DNA of 64,000 nt from Terrabacter tumescens (GTDB taxonomy: Bacteria; Actinomycetota; Actinomycetes; Actinomycetales; Dermatophilaceae). The stretch is from contig NZ_BMNZ01000001.1 in assembly GCF_014646815.1 (NCBI RefSeq), forward strand, positions 248,001 through 312,000, read 5' to 3'. The notes under the pieces were generated by a model. It had not been told where the DNA came from. It saw only the letters and a list, made by a program, of their open reading frames with translations, and made no database searches. Each line of letters begins with the position of its first letter. Position 1 is the stretch's first letter. A program made the translations under genes and the position numbers. Below are positions 40,209 to 49,429 of the stretch, in pieces.

Positions 40209-40937
40209 GTGCGTGCTCACCTGGTCCTCGTGCACGGGTCGCGCCTGTCGAGCACCCAGTGGGCGCCCCAGGTGCCGCTGCTGCGCGACCATGTCGACCT
40301 GACGCTCGTCGACCTCCCGGGCCATGGCGCGCGCGCCGCCGAGGAGTTCACGCTCGCCCGCTGCGTCGAGGTCATCGACGACGCCGTCCGGGCGGTCCCC
40401 GAGGGGTCGCCCGTGGTCCTCGTCGGCCACTCGCTCGGCGGCTACGCCGCGATGGCGTATGCCGCGTCCCACCCCGACGCGCTCGACGGCCTCGTCCTCG
40501 CCGGGGCGAGCGCCACCCCGACCGGGCCGGGCGCAGCCGTGTACCGCGGCGTGGCGGCGCTCACCGACCGGCTCGGCCCCGAGCGCATGACCCGCGTCAA
40601 CGACCGCGTGCTGCACCGGCTCTACCCGGCCGAGCGGGTCGACCCGGTCATCGCCGGCGGCTACTACTTCACGCCGACCGCCGCCGCGTGGCGCGAGGTC
40701 ATGGCGCACTGCCGGCCCGCCATGCTCCGCGGCGTGCACTGTCCGGTGCTGCTCCTCAACGGACGGTTCGACCAGTTCCGCGTCGGTGCCAAGACCTACC
40801 TGAGAGCCTGCCCCGGTGCACGCGTCGAGATCGTCCCGAGGGCGAGCCACTTCGCCAACCTCGACCAGCCTGAGGCCTTCGCCGACGCCCTCCTGCGCTT
40901 CGCCGGCGCCGTGGCCGATTCGGCCTCTCGCGCCTGA
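40209..40937 (+). CDS. Alpha/beta hydrolase
   Basis: A 242-residue hydrolase. The nucleophile Ser75 is in VGHSLGGY, the acid is probably the Asp in LLNGRFDQF and the base His is in PRASHFANLDQP. GTG 40209 is chosen because the fold begins directly with HLVLVHGS. There is no signal peptide. Substrate unknown. It is followed at once by dusB, whose own -10 box sits six bases after this stop. Confidence 0.85.
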   Translation: MRAHLVLVHGSRLSSTQWAPQVPLLRDHVDLTLVDLPGHGARAAEEFTLARCVEVIDDAVRAVPEGSPVVLVGHSLGGYAAMAYAASHPDALDGLVLAGASATPTGPGAAVYRGVAALTDRLGPERMTRVNDRVLHRLYPAERVDPVIAGGYYFTPTAAAWREVMAHCRPAMLRGVHCPVLLLNGRFDQFRVGAKTYLRACPGARVEIVPRASHFANLDQPEAFADALLRFAGAVADSASRA

Positions 40938-40942
40938 TCGGG

Positions 40943-40948
40943 GACAAT
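40943..40948 (+). promoter_or_regulatory. Putative -10 box of dusB (leaderless)
   Basis: GACAAT, seven bases before GTG 40956, in the 18-base gap after the hydrolase gene. Confidence 0.5.
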
Positions 40949-40955
40949 CGAGCGC

Positions 40956-42176
40956 GTGACCGACGTGATGACCCCTGTGACCGAGACGACGGGCGCCGTG
41001 CTGCCGCCGCTGCGCATCGGCCGCCACGTCATCGGCTCGCCCGTCGTCCTCGCGCCCATGGCCGGCATCACCAACCGTGCCTTCCGCCGCCTGTGCCGTG
41101 AGTACGGCAACGAGGGGCGGGCCATCCGCGGCGCGAGCGGGGCCACGAGCCTCTACGTCAGCGAGATGATCACCTCGCGCGCGCTCGTCGAGCGGACGCC
41201 CGAGTCGATGCGGCTCATCGAGCACGACCCCGACGAGAACCCGCGCTCGATCCAGCTCTACAGCGTCGACCCCGCGACGGCGCGGGCCGCCGCGCGGATG
41301 CTCGTCACCGAGGACCGTGCCGACCACATCGACCTCAACTTCGGCTGCCCGGTGCCCAAGGTCACCCGCAAAGGCGGAGGCTCGGCCCTGCCGTGGAAGA
41401 AGGACCTCTTCAAGGCCATCGTCGGCGCGGTCGTCGAGGAGGGCGCCAAGCGCGACATCCCGGTCACCGTCAAGATGCGCAAGGGCATCGACGACGATCA
41501 CCTCACCTTCCTCGACGCGGGCCTTACGGCCGAGGCCGAGGGCGTCGCGGCCGTCGCGCTGCACGGGCGCACCGCGTCGCAGGCCTACTCCGGCACGGCC
41601 GACTGGAGCGCCATCCGGATGCTCAAGGAGACCGTGACGAGCATCCCGGTGCTCGGCAACGGCGACATCTGGTCGGCCGAGGACGCCCTGCGCATGGTCC
41701 ACGAGACGGGCTGCGACGGCGTCGTCGTCGGGCGCGGCTGCCTCGGTCGCCCGTGGCTCTTCACTGACCTCGCGGCGGCCTTCGCCGGTACCTCGGCGCG
41801 CGTGACGCCGACCCTCGGGGAGGTCGCCGAGACGCTCCGGACACACACGGCATACCTCTGCGACTTCTACGGCGAGGAGGAGCGCGCCTGCCGCGACATC
41901 CGCAAGCACATCGCCTGGTACCTCAAGGGATTCCCGGCCGGCTCGACGATCCGCAACTCGCTCGCGCTCGTCGACTCGATGGCCGCGCTCGACGACCTGC
42001 TCGCCACGCTCGACCCCGACGCGCCGTGGCCGGGCGAGGCCGCCGAGGGCCAGCGCGGGCGCGCGGGCTCCTCGCGCACCGTGGCGCTGCCCGACCGCTG
42101 GCTCGAGTCCCGCGAGCTGTCCGAGGAGCACCGCCGCACCATCGCCGAGGCAGAGCTGTCGGTCAGCGGCGGCTGA
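40956..42176 (+). CDS. dusB: tRNA-dihydrouridine synthase DusB
   Basis: A 406-residue flavoenzyme that reduces uridines in tRNA. The catalytic Cys131 is in LNFGCPVPKVTRKGGG. APMAGITNRAFR (FMN site) and VVGRGCLGRPWLF near the end are conserved. The family C-terminal RNA-binding helices follow. The gene order dusB-dgt-dnaG, with small genes between, is common in actinobacteria. It converges on the next gene with only three bases between stops. Confidence 0.94.
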   Translation: MTDVMTPVTETTGAVLPPLRIGRHVIGSPVVLAPMAGITNRAFRRLCREYGNEGRAIRGASGATSLYVSEMITSRALVERTPESMRLIEHDPDENPRSIQLYSVDPATARAAARMLVTEDRADHIDLNFGCPVPKVTRKGGGSALPWKKDLFKAIVGAVVEEGAKRDIPVTVKMRKGIDDDHLTFLDAGLTAEAEGVAAVALHGRTASQAYSGTADWSAIRMLKETVTSIPVLGNGDIWSAEDALRMVHETGCDGVVVGRGCLGRPWLFTDLAAAFAGTSARVTPTLGEVAETLRTHTAYLCDFYGEEERACRDIRKHIAWYLKGFPAGSTIRNSLALVDSMAALDDLLATLDPDAPWPGEAAEGQRGRAGSSRTVALPDRWLESRELSEEHRRTIAEAELSVSGG

Positions 42177-42179
42177 GGC

Positions 42180-42887
42180 TCACTTCAGCCAGACGCTGAG
42201 CGGCCCCAGCCGCTCGCACCCCGCGCCAACAGCGGCGTCGACGCTCGCGCCGGCCTCCCAGCCGACGAGGGGTATGCCGCCGGTGACGGTCCGCGCCGCG
42301 GCCGCGGCCGCGCTCCAGGCCCTCTCGACGTCGCCGTCGCGGGCGAAGACGTTGCCGAGCCCCGCCACCTCGCCCGTCACGTTGACGATCGCACCGGTGA
42401 CGACCGGTGACGCCGGGTCGTCCGAGGTCCGTGCGCCGAGGACGTGGACGCCCGGCTCGTCGAGCAGCGACGGGCGCAGGATGGCCTCGGCGTCGGGGTC
42501 GCTCGCCCAGCCGCGCACCCACTCCGCCATCTCGGCAGGCGTCGTGAGGCGCTGCCAGCGGCTGTCGGCGGCCAGCCGGGTCGACGGGACCGACGGGTCG
42601 AGCCAGACCCACTCGCCGACGACGAGGCGCGCGAAGTCCTCCATCGACAGGTCGAGCCGGGACCACGAGTCCTTGACGGAACAGCCGTCCGAGTCGTCGA
42701 TGCGAGCCAGCACGTCGTACTCCCCGGCGTCCGGCGACAGCGTCACGGCGTCGGGGTAGTAGGGCGGCGTGCGCGTCGACGCGGTCCACGCCACGTCGTC
42801 GGTCGTGCACGCCACGCCGTGCGAACGCGCGACGGCGTCGCACCAGAGGGCGTTGTTGCGGGCGGCGAGGACGATGCGGTCGGTCAC
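42180..42887 (-). CDS. Hypothetical protein
   Basis: A 235-residue soluble protein with no motif I can assign firmly. The N-terminal MTDRIVLAARNNALWCDAV and the C-terminal GGIPLVGWEAG, followed by GCERLGPLSVWLK, have the rhythm of acetyltransferase-related proteins, where a GxxxVGxE strand closes the fold, but this is weak. GTG 42887 has GGGAGGAT upstream. It is divergent from the YdeI-like gene. Confidence 0.6.
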   Translation of the reverse strand: MTDRIVLAARNNALWCDAVARSHGVACTTDDVAWTASTRTPPYYPDAVTLSPDAGEYDVLARIDDSDGCSVKDSWSRLDLSMEDFARLVVGEWVWLDPSVPSTRLAADSRWQRLTTPAEMAEWVRGWASDPDAEAILRPSLLDEPGVHVLGARTSDDPASPVVTGAIVNVTGEVAGLGNVFARDGDVERAWSAAAAAARTVTGGIPLVGWEAGASVDAAVGAGCERLGPLSVWLK

Positions 42888-42943
42888 GGGTAGATCCTCC
42901 CAGCGTCTGCCGGGGCGTCGGTGGCCGGTGGCAGGATCGGGAC

Positions 42944-43582
42944 ATGCGACAGGGCGGATCGGCCGAACGGCCCGCGACCTTCTTCGACGATGCCGACGAC
43001 TTCCGGGCCTGGCTGGAGGTGCATCACGAGAGCGCCACCGAGCTGTGGATGGGTCTGCACAAGAAGCACGTCGAGCCGCGGGGGCTCCAGTGGGCCGAGG
43101 CCGTGCGCGAGGCGCTGTGCTTCGGCTGGATCGACTCGATGGCGCAGCGCATCGACGAGGACGCCGTGCGCCAGCGGTGGACGCCGCGCAAGCCGGGCAG
43201 CAACTGGAGCACCATCAACATCAACGCGGTGGCCGAGCTGACGTCGGCCGGGCGCATGCACCCGGCCGGTCTCGCGGCCTTCGAGAGACGCCGGGCCGAC
43301 CGCTCCGGGGTCTACGCCTACGAGAACCGCGAGCTCGTGTGGTCCGACGACTACGAGGCGCTGCTGCGCGGTGACGAGCGCGCGGCAGCGTTCTGGGACG
43401 GCGCCACGCCGTCGTACCGCAAGATCGCCATCAACTGGGTGCTCACCGCCAAGCAGGAGTCGACACGTGAGAAACGCATGGGCGAGCTCGTCGAGGACTG
43501 CGCCAACCTGCGCCTCATCAAGACGCAGCGCTACGGCACCGAGCCGGCCTGGGTGCGACGCCTGCAGGCCGAGCTCGGCTGA
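42944..43582 (+). CDS. YdeI/OmpD-associated family protein
   Basis: A 212-residue protein matching the YdeI/OmdA family: FFDDADDFRAWLEVHH, LCFGWIDSMAQRIDED, RWTPRKPGSNWSTININ and KIAINWVLTAKQESTREKR are its usual blocks. The family is widespread; its biochemical role is not settled. ATG 42944 has CAGGATCGGG upstream. Confidence 0.85.
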   Translation: MRQGGSAERPATFFDDADDFRAWLEVHHESATELWMGLHKKHVEPRGLQWAEAVREALCFGWIDSMAQRIDEDAVRQRWTPRKPGSNWSTININAVAELTSAGRMHPAGLAAFERRRADRSGVYAYENRELVWSDDYEALLRGDERAAAFWDGATPSYRKIAINWVLTAKQESTREKRMGELVEDCANLRLIKTQRYGTEPAWVRRLQAELG

Positions 43583-43603
43583 GCCGAGGTGGTCAGCTCG
43601 CCG

Positions 43604-43735
43604 TCAGCGCTTGGCCTTGGGCGGGATGATCTCCGTGTGGTCCTTGGCGGCGGACTTCGCGTGCTTGTCGGCACGCTTCTCCTTGAGCGATCTGGCCTTC
43701 GTGGACATGTGGGACTTCGGTGACTTGTCGCCCAT
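43604..43735 (-). CDS. Small basic conserved protein (43 aa)
   Basis: A 43-residue, Lys-rich protein beginning MGDKSPKSHMSTKARSLKEK. Very similar short proteins occur in many actinobacteria. AGGAG lies seven to eleven bases before ATG 43735. Its charge suggests nucleic-acid or ribosome contact, but no function is known. Confidence 0.75.
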   Translation of the reverse strand: MGDKSPKSHMSTKARSLKEKRADKHAKSAAKDHTEIIPPKAKR

Positions 43736-43825
43736 GGCGCGCTCCTGAGGTTGGAAGCCTGAGCGGCTCCATCCCTGAAGTATGCGCCACGGGTGCGGCG
43801 CCGCGGTCGGTTCGATCGCGCCGCA

Positions 43826-43831
43826 TAGAGT
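43826..43831 (+). promoter_or_regulatory. Putative -10 box of dgt (leaderless)
   Basis: TAGAGT, six bases before GTG 43838. Confidence 0.55.
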
Positions 43832-43837
43832 TCCGGT

Positions 43838-45067
43838 GTGGGCTATCAGGGTCGGGACCGGGAGCGCTGGGTCGCGGAGGACCCTGCCCAGAAGCGCGCC
43901 GACCGTGACGACTTCGCCCGCGACCGGGCCAGGGTCGTGCACTCGTCGTCCCTGCGCCGCCTCGCCGCCAAGACGCAGGTGCTGGCGCCCGGCCACGACG
44001 ACTTCGTCCGCAACCGGCTGACGCACTCGCTCGAGGTGGCGCAGATCGGGCGCGAGTTCGGCGCGGCGCTCGGCTGCAGCGCCGACGTCGTCGACACGGC
44101 CTGCCTCTCGCACGACCTCGGGCACCCGCCGTTCGGGCACAACGGCGAGACCGTGCTCGACGAGATCGCCTCGGACATCGGGGGGTTCGAGGGCAACGCG
44201 CAGACCCTGCGCCTGCTCACGAGGCTCGAGGCCAAGCGGGCTCACGCCGACGGCACCTCGGCCGGTCTCAACCTGACCCGGGCGAGTCTCGATGCCACGA
44301 CGAAGTACCCCTGGGGGCGCGGCGACGGCCCCTACGAGACGAGGAAGTTCGGCGTCTACCCCTCCGACCTGCCCGTCTTCGCCTGGATCCGCGAGGGCGC
44401 CGAGCCCCGCAACCGGTGCCTCGAGGCCGAGGTCATGGACTGGTCCGACGACGTCGCCTACTCCGTCCACGACGTCGAGGACGCCATCGCCTCCGGCTGG
44501 ATGGACCCGAGGGCGCTCCACTCGCGCGACATGGCCGACGTCATCGACGTGGCCGGTCGCACCTACGCCCCCGACCTCGGTGCCGACGCCCTGGGGGCCG
44601 CGCTGGAACGCCTGCTGGCCTCGGGAGCGATGCCCACGGCATACGACGGCTCCCGTGGTGACCTGGCGCGCCTCAAGGACATGACGAGCCGGCTCATCGG
44701 CCACTTCGTGCTCGTCGTCGAGCAGGCCACCCGGGAGCGGCACGGCCCGGGCGAGCTGTGCCGGTTCGAGGCCGACCTCGTCGTCCCCGACGACACGCGC
44801 GCCGAGTGCTCCGTGCTCAAGGCGATCGCCAACCACTTCGTCATGACGACCGAGGAGCGCCTGTCGGTCATGTCGGGCCAGCGTGATGTCGTCCGTGCCC
44901 TCGTGGAGGCGTATGCCGGGTCGCCCGAGGAGCGCCTCGACGCCGCCTTCCGGGCCGACCACGCGACGGCCTCCGACGACGGTGAGCGGCTGCGCGTCGT
45001 CGTCGACCAGGTGGCCTCGCTGACCGACGTGCGCGCCCTCGCCCTCCACAGCCAGTGGTGCCGGTGA
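43838..45067 (+). CDS. dgt: Deoxyguanosinetriphosphate triphosphohydrolase-like protein
   Basis: A 409-residue HD-domain dNTP triphosphohydrolase. The metal-binding HD motif is in RNRLTHSLEVAQ and CLSHDLGHPPFGHNGE. EVMDWSDDVAYSVHDVEDAI is the second conserved block. It degrades dNTPs to nucleosides and triphosphate and so shapes the dNTP pool. It lies just upstream of dnaG, the usual actinobacterial pairing. The leaderless GTG start is supported by the -10 box and by the conserved first residues. Confidence 0.94.
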   Translation: MGYQGRDRERWVAEDPAQKRADRDDFARDRARVVHSSSLRRLAAKTQVLAPGHDDFVRNRLTHSLEVAQIGREFGAALGCSADVVDTACLSHDLGHPPFGHNGETVLDEIASDIGGFEGNAQTLRLLTRLEAKRAHADGTSAGLNLTRASLDATTKYPWGRGDGPYETRKFGVYPSDLPVFAWIREGAEPRNRCLEAEVMDWSDDVAYSVHDVEDAIASGWMDPRALHSRDMADVIDVAGRTYAPDLGADALGAALERLLASGAMPTAYDGSRGDLARLKDMTSRLIGHFVLVVEQATRERHGPGELCRFEADLVVPDDTRAECSVLKAIANHFVMTTEERLSVMSGQRDVVRALVEAYAGSPEERLDAAFRADHATASDDGERLRVVVDQVASLTDVRALALHSQWCR

Positions 45068-45090
45068 CGAGGGGCCGACCGTCGAGCACC

Positions 45091-45096
45091 TAGAAT
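45091..45096 (+). promoter_or_regulatory. Putative -10 box of dnaG
   Basis: TAGAAT, 22 bases before ATG 45119; the leader contains AGGAGG (45110-45115). Confidence 0.6.
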
Positions 45097-45118
45097 CACC
45101 CCCAGCGACAGGAGGCAG

Positions 45119-47032
45119 ATGGCGGGGCTGATCAACAGCGAGGACATCGCAGCGGTCAAGGCGCGTTCGTCCATCGAGGATGTCGTGCGCGAGCACGTGA
45201 CCCTGCGCTCCGCCGGCCCCGGCTCGCTCAAGGGCCTGTGCCCGTTCCACGACGAGAAGACCCCGTCGTTCAACATCCGTCCCGCCGTGGGCGCCTGGCA
45301 CTGCTTCGGGTGCCAGGAGGGCGGCGACGTCATCTCGTTCGTGCAGAAGGTCGACCACCTGAGCTTCTCCGAGGCGGTCGAGCGGCTCGCCCAGAAGCTC
45401 GGCATGGAGCTGCGCTACGAGAACGGCGATCGGCCCCGCGAGGAGGGCCTCGGCCGGCGCAGTCGCCTCATCGAGGCCCACCGCGTCGCGGAGGAGTACT
45501 ACACCGAGCTCCTCCTCGGCAGCCAGGCCGCCCGCACGGCCCGTGACTTCCTCCGCGCCCGCGACTTCAACAGCGAGCACGTCAAGCAGTTCGGCATCGG
45601 CTTCGCGCCGCGTGGCGGCGAGGACCTCGTGCGCCACCTGCGCGCCAAGGGCTTCACCGACGACGAGCTCGTCACCGGAGGCATCGCCGGCCGCGGCGCC
45701 CGGGGGCTCTACGACCGCTTCCGTGGCCGCCTCGTGTGGCCGATCCGCGACATCACCGGCGACACCGTCGGCTTCGGCGCCCGGCGGATCTTCGACGACG
45801 ACCGCATCGAGGCGAAGTACCTCAACACCTCCGAGACGCCGATCTACAAGAAGTCGACCGTGCTCTACGGCCTCGACCTCGCCAAGAAGAAGATCTCGCA
45901 GGGTCGCCACGCCGTCGTCGTCGAGGGCTACACCGACGTCATGGCCTGCCACCTCGCCGGCGTCGAGACGGCCGTCGCGACGTGCGGCACGGCGTTCGGC
46001 GCCGACCACATCAAGACGCTGCGGCGCCTCATGCGCGACGAGGCGGGCCTCGCCCCGGCCAAGGTGATCTTCACCTTCGACGGTGACGCCGCCGGGCAGA
46101 AGGCCGCCATGCGCGCCTTCGCCGACGACGAGAAGTGGACCTCCCAGTCCTTCGTCGCCGTCGAGAAGTCGGGCAAGGACCCGTGCGAGCTGCGCCAGGC
46201 CGGGGGAGACCCGGCCGTGCAGGCGCTCATCGAGGACGCCGTGCCGATGTTCGAGTTCGCGGTGCGCACGACGATCAAGCGCTTCGACGTCGCGACCGCG
46301 GAGGGCCGCATCCAGGCCGTGCGCGCCGTCGCGCCCATCATCGCCTCGATCCGCGACCAGTCGCTCCGCCCGGAGTACACCCGTGAGGTCTCGGGCATGC
46401 TCGGCCTCGACGTCGAGCAGGTCGCCACCGAGGTGTCCCGCGCCGGCAAGATCAAGGTCGAGGAGGACGCGCGAGGTGACCGGAACGGCCGCGACGACGC
46501 CGAGCCCACCGCGGCCGACCACGCCGGCATGCCGATGCCGGACCGCCGCGACCCCGTCGTGCTCGCCGAGCGGCAGCTGCTCCAGGTGCTGCTCCAGTTC
46601 CCCACGGTCTTCAAGCCCGGCGCCATCGACCTGCTGACGCCCGACTCCTTCTCCGCGCCGGCCCATCGCGCGGTCTTCGACGGCATCCGGATCGCCCACC
46701 ACAGCGGCGACAAGGGCAACGCGCGCGCCTGGACCTCCGCGGTCACCGAGGCCGCGCCGTCCCCGGTCGCGGGCCTCGTGAGCGAGCTCGCCGTCGACAC
46801 CCTGCCGACCCGGATGGACCCCAACACCGGCCTGCCGACGTCGCGCTACGTCGACGAGCTCTTCGACCGGGTGCGCACCATCGCGCTGACGCGCCGGATC
46901 GCCGACGCCATGAGCGAGATGCGCCGGCTCGACCACGCCGAGACGCCGGAGCCCGAGCGCACCCGCGAGCTCGGCATCCAGCTGCAGACGCTCCAACGGG
47001 AGCTGGCCGCGATCAAGGCAGGGATGGGCTGA
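45119..47032 (+). CDS. dnaG: DNA primase DnaG
   Basis: A 637-residue primase. The zinc-binding domain has Cys41, His44, Cys62 and Cys65. The Toprim core includes VVVEGYTDVMACHLAG and FTFDGDAAGQKAA. The C-terminal DnaB-interacting domain covers about 480-637. It makes the RNA primers of lagging-strand replication. The start has a good Shine-Dalgarno. Its stop TGA overlaps the next ATG by one base. Confidence 0.97.
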   Translation: MAGLINSEDIAAVKARSSIEDVVREHVTLRSAGPGSLKGLCPFHDEKTPSFNIRPAVGAWHCFGCQEGGDVISFVQKVDHLSFSEAVERLAQKLGMELRYENGDRPREEGLGRRSRLIEAHRVAEEYYTELLLGSQAARTARDFLRARDFNSEHVKQFGIGFAPRGGEDLVRHLRAKGFTDDELVTGGIAGRGARGLYDRFRGRLVWPIRDITGDTVGFGARRIFDDDRIEAKYLNTSETPIYKKSTVLYGLDLAKKKISQGRHAVVVEGYTDVMACHLAGVETAVATCGTAFGADHIKTLRRLMRDEAGLAPAKVIFTFDGDAAGQKAAMRAFADDEKWTSQSFVAVEKSGKDPCELRQAGGDPAVQALIEDAVPMFEFAVRTTIKRFDVATAEGRIQAVRAVAPIIASIRDQSLRPEYTREVSGMLGLDVEQVATEVSRAGKIKVEEDARGDRNGRDDAEPTAADHAGMPMPDRRDPVVLAERQLLQVLLQFPTVFKPGAIDLLTPDSFSAPAHRAVFDGIRIAHHSGDKGNARAWTSAVTEAAPSPVAGLVSELAVDTLPTRMDPNTGLPTSRYVDELFDRVRTIALTRRIADAMSEMRRLDHAETPEPERTRELGIQLQTLQRELAAIKAGMG

Positions 47033-47547
47033 TGGCACTCTTCGAACGGCGGCGCCGGCCGGCGCTGCCCGCTGACGTCCGCGCGGCCGTGCCGCTCGGA
47101 GGCGGGGCCAAGGTGCTCGCCTGGGCGCGCGACGAGCAGTCGGGCGGCCACGTCGTCGCGACGACCCACCACCTCGCCTTCGTCGGCACCGACGGCCTCG
47201 TGTGGAGCCGGCCGTGGCACGAGGCCGAGAGCGGCACGTGGCAGGGCGAGACCTCGACCCTCACCGTGACGTGGGTCGACCGCGGGCAGCCCGCGCGGTG
47301 GCGCGTCACCGAGCCCTCGCTGCTGCAGCAGGCGCTGCGCGAGCGCCTGCAGGCGAGCGTCGTGCTCGCCGACGAGTTCCGCACCGCGGGCCGTCGCAGC
47401 GTGCGCGTCGTCATCCGCCAGGACCTCGCCACGGGGGCCCTCGTCGAGCAGACGGTGCCCGGCAAGGGTGCCGACCTCACTGACCCCGACGTGGCGCGCG
47501 AGGCGGCCCAGCGGCTGGCACGCCTGCGTGCCGAAGTGGGCCTCTGA
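47032..47547 (+). CDS. Conserved hypothetical protein downstream of dnaG
   Basis: A 171-residue soluble protein without signal peptide. The early part resembles a PH-like beta-barrel (VVATTHHLAFVGTDGLVWSRPW), and the late part is helical (DVAREAAQRLARLRAEVGL). Similar proteins follow dnaG in other actinobacteria, from memory. The start overlaps the dnaG stop (TGATG), so it is translationally coupled to the primase. Function unknown. Confidence 0.75.
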   Translation: MALFERRRRPALPADVRAAVPLGGGAKVLAWARDEQSGGHVVATTHHLAFVGTDGLVWSRPWHEAESGTWQGETSTLTVTWVDRGQPARWRVTEPSLLQQALRERLQASVVLADEFRTAGRRSVRVVIRQDLATGALVEQTVPGKGADLTDPDVAREAAQRLARLRAEVGL

Positions 47548-47634
47548 GGGGTCCGGAGGGGGACGTCCGAGGCCCCTACGACGCCCCGATTGCGAGGCGC
47601 CGCACCCGATTTCGTGTCCGCGCGAATGCTTTGC

Positions 47635-47640
47635 TATGGT
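47635..47640 (+). promoter_or_regulatory. Putative -10 box of tRNA-Asn
   Basis: TATGGT, 14 bases before the mature tRNA 5' end. The -35 element is not clear. Confidence 0.5.
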
Positions 47641-47653
47641 TGCGCAGCAGCAT

Positions 47654-47726
47654 TCCCCTGTAGCTCAATTGGCAGAGCAGCCGGCTGTTAACCGGCAGGT
47701 TATTGGTTCGAGTCCAATCGGGGGAG
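47654..47726 (+). tRNA. tRNA-Asn (GTT)
   Basis: A 73-base cloverleaf with acceptor stem TCCCCTG/CGGGGGA, D-loop TAGCTCAATTGGCAGAGCA, anticodon loop CTGTTAA (anticodon 47687-47689) and T-arm TTGGTTCGAGTCCAA. CCA is not encoded. Confidence 0.97.
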
Positions 47727-47731
47727 CACCG

Positions 47732-47774
47732 AACGAGAAGGGCCCCGACACCTGGTGTCGGGGCCCTTCTCGTT
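47732..47774. terminator. Bidirectional terminator between tRNA-Asn and gluD
   Basis: A perfect 21-base stem (47732-47752 and 47754-47774) around a single central T. It starts with AACGAGAAGGGCCCC and ends with GGGGCCCTTCTCGTT. It serves the tRNA on the plus strand and the glutamate operon on the minus strand; the AA/TT at its ends give a minimal U-tract in each direction. Confidence 0.9.
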
Positions 47775-47784
47775 GGCGTCGAGG

Positions 47785-48690
47785 TCAGCGCCCGCCGCCG
47801 GTGCCGACACCTGAGCCGACCTCGAGGTCGGTGATCTCGGCGTCCGGGGCTCCAGCGGCGCGGTGGGACCCGCCACGTCGCTTGAGCCAGCCCTCCACGG
47901 CTCGGGCCAACCGCGTGAGCAGGTAGTTGATGGCGATGAAGATCAGCGCTGCCACGAGGTAGGCCGGGACCGTGTTGGCGTAGGCGGAGCCGAGGGTCTT
48001 TGCGGCGTTCAGCAGCTCCGGGTAGGTGATGACGACGCCGAGCGCGCTGTCCTTGAGCACGACGACGAGCTGGCCGACGAGCGCCGGCAGCATCGCCGTC
48101 AGGGCCTGGGGCAGCTGGATGGATCGCAACGTCTGGCCGGGCAAGAGCCCGATCGAGAGGCCGGCCTCGCTCTGGCCCTTCGGCAGGCTGAAGACGCCGG
48201 AACGGACCAGCTCGGCGATGACCGAGCCGTTGTAGAGCGTCAACGCCAGCACCACGGCAGCCAACGGCGCTGTCTGGGCGGAGACGAGGTCGCTCGTCGC
48301 GAAGTATCCGAAGTAGGCGAAGACCATCATGATCAGCACCGGCACCGAGCGGAAGAACTCCACGACGACGCCTGCCGGGATGCTGATCCACCTGTTCGAC
48401 GACAGGCGCGCCATGCCGAAGACGATCCCGAAGATGCCGGCGAACACGACCGAGAGCGCCGCGGCCTTCGCCGTTCCCCAGAGACCGGGCAGGAGGTACT
48501 GCGTCCACACCTCGGGGTCGTTGACGAAGGGCGCCCACATGTAACCCTCGAGCTGGTTGGCCTCGCCCATCTTTCGCACGACCAGCCAGACGAGGGCGAG
48601 GGCGACCACGACACCGACCACGGTGAGGATGGCGTGACGCCGCCGGGCCTTGGGGCCGGGCGCGTCGAAAAGCACGATCTCGGAGCTCAT
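47785..48690 (-). CDS. gluD: Glutamate ABC transporter permease GluD
   Basis: A 301-residue polar amino-acid permease with six or so helices and the inner-loop EAA motif (LPKGQSEAGLSIGLLPGQTL). The N-terminus has an extra helix (about 20-38), and the C-terminus has a Gly-rich tail. It overlaps gluC by four bases. Last gene of gluABCD. Confidence 0.93.
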   Translation of the reverse strand: MSSEIVLFDAPGPKARRRHAILTVVGVVVALALVWLVVRKMGEANQLEGYMWAPFVNDPEVWTQYLLPGLWGTAKAAALSVVFAGIFGIVFGMARLSSNRWISIPAGVVVEFFRSVPVLIMMVFAYFGYFATSDLVSAQTAPLAAVVLALTLYNGSVIAELVRSGVFSLPKGQSEAGLSIGLLPGQTLRSIQLPQALTAMLPALVGQLVVVLKDSALGVVITYPELLNAAKTLGSAYANTVPAYLVAALIFIAINYLLTRLARAVEGWLKRRGGSHRAAGAPDAEITDLEVGSGVGTGGGR

Positions 48691-49352
48691 CGCTTCACCG
48701 CCAGACGCTGGGAGAGATGGGTGAACAGGATCCCGAACGGCAGCGTGAGGATCACGAAACCGAGCGCGAACAGGAAGAAGGTCGGCAGGCTGGCGCCCTC
48801 GTTCTCGGTGATCTTGGCGAGCAGACCCGCCGCCTCCGACGTGCCGAGGATGACCGCCGCAACCGTCGTGTTCTTGATGAGGGCGATGAGGACCGAACCC
48901 AGCGGTGCCACCGCGCCGCGGAAGGCCTGCGGAAGCAGGACCTCGCGCAACGACTGCCCGAAGGTGAGCCCGATGGCACGCGCAGCCTCGGCCTGACCGG
49001 CTGGAACGGTGTTGACGCCACTGCGCAAGGCCTCGCAGACGAAGGCCGCGTGGTAGACGGACAACACCACGACGGCCCAGAGATAGGCGTTACGGGAGAG
49101 GTCCTGCGACAGGTTGATCCCCAGGATGAAGGAGAGCCCGAGGATGCTGAAGACCATGAGCAACGTCAGAGGCGTGTTGCGGAAGACGTTGACGTAGGAC
49201 GTGCCGAGCAGTCGAAGGATCCTCACGGGCGAAACCCTGAGGATCGCCACGATGGTCCCGAGGACCAGCGCGCCGATCGCCGAGAGCACCGAGAGCTGGA
49301 TCGTGACCCAGAACGCCCCGAAGATGTCGTACTTGCTGAGGATGTCGCCCAT
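48687..49352 (-). CDS. gluC: Glutamate ABC transporter permease GluC
   Basis: A 221-residue permease of the HisM family, with an EAA loop (VPAGQAEAARAIGLTFGQSL) and five helices. It pairs with GluD to form the membrane channel. It lies 77 bases after gluB. Confidence 0.93.
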   Translation of the reverse strand: MGDILSKYDIFGAFWVTIQLSVLSAIGALVLGTIVAILRVSPVRILRLLGTSYVNVFRNTPLTLLMVFSILGLSFILGINLSQDLSRNAYLWAVVVLSVYHAAFVCEALRSGVNTVPAGQAEAARAIGLTFGQSLREVLLPQAFRGAVAPLGSVLIALIKNTTVAAVILGTSEAAGLLAKITENEGASLPTFFLFALGFVILTLPFGILFTHLSQRLAVKR

Positions 49353-49429
49353 CCATCACCTCTCGTGATGATCCGGGCGCGGGATGCCAGACCGTTCGGA
49401 CATCCCGCGCCCGTGCGTGTGCGTGTGCG

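Noticed and set aside
43604-47038. A frame of over 1,100 codons opposite dgt and dnaG, ending in the 43-residue gene
   Set aside because: Only the last 43 codons have a ribosome binding site and conservation; the remainder is antisense to dgt and dnaG.
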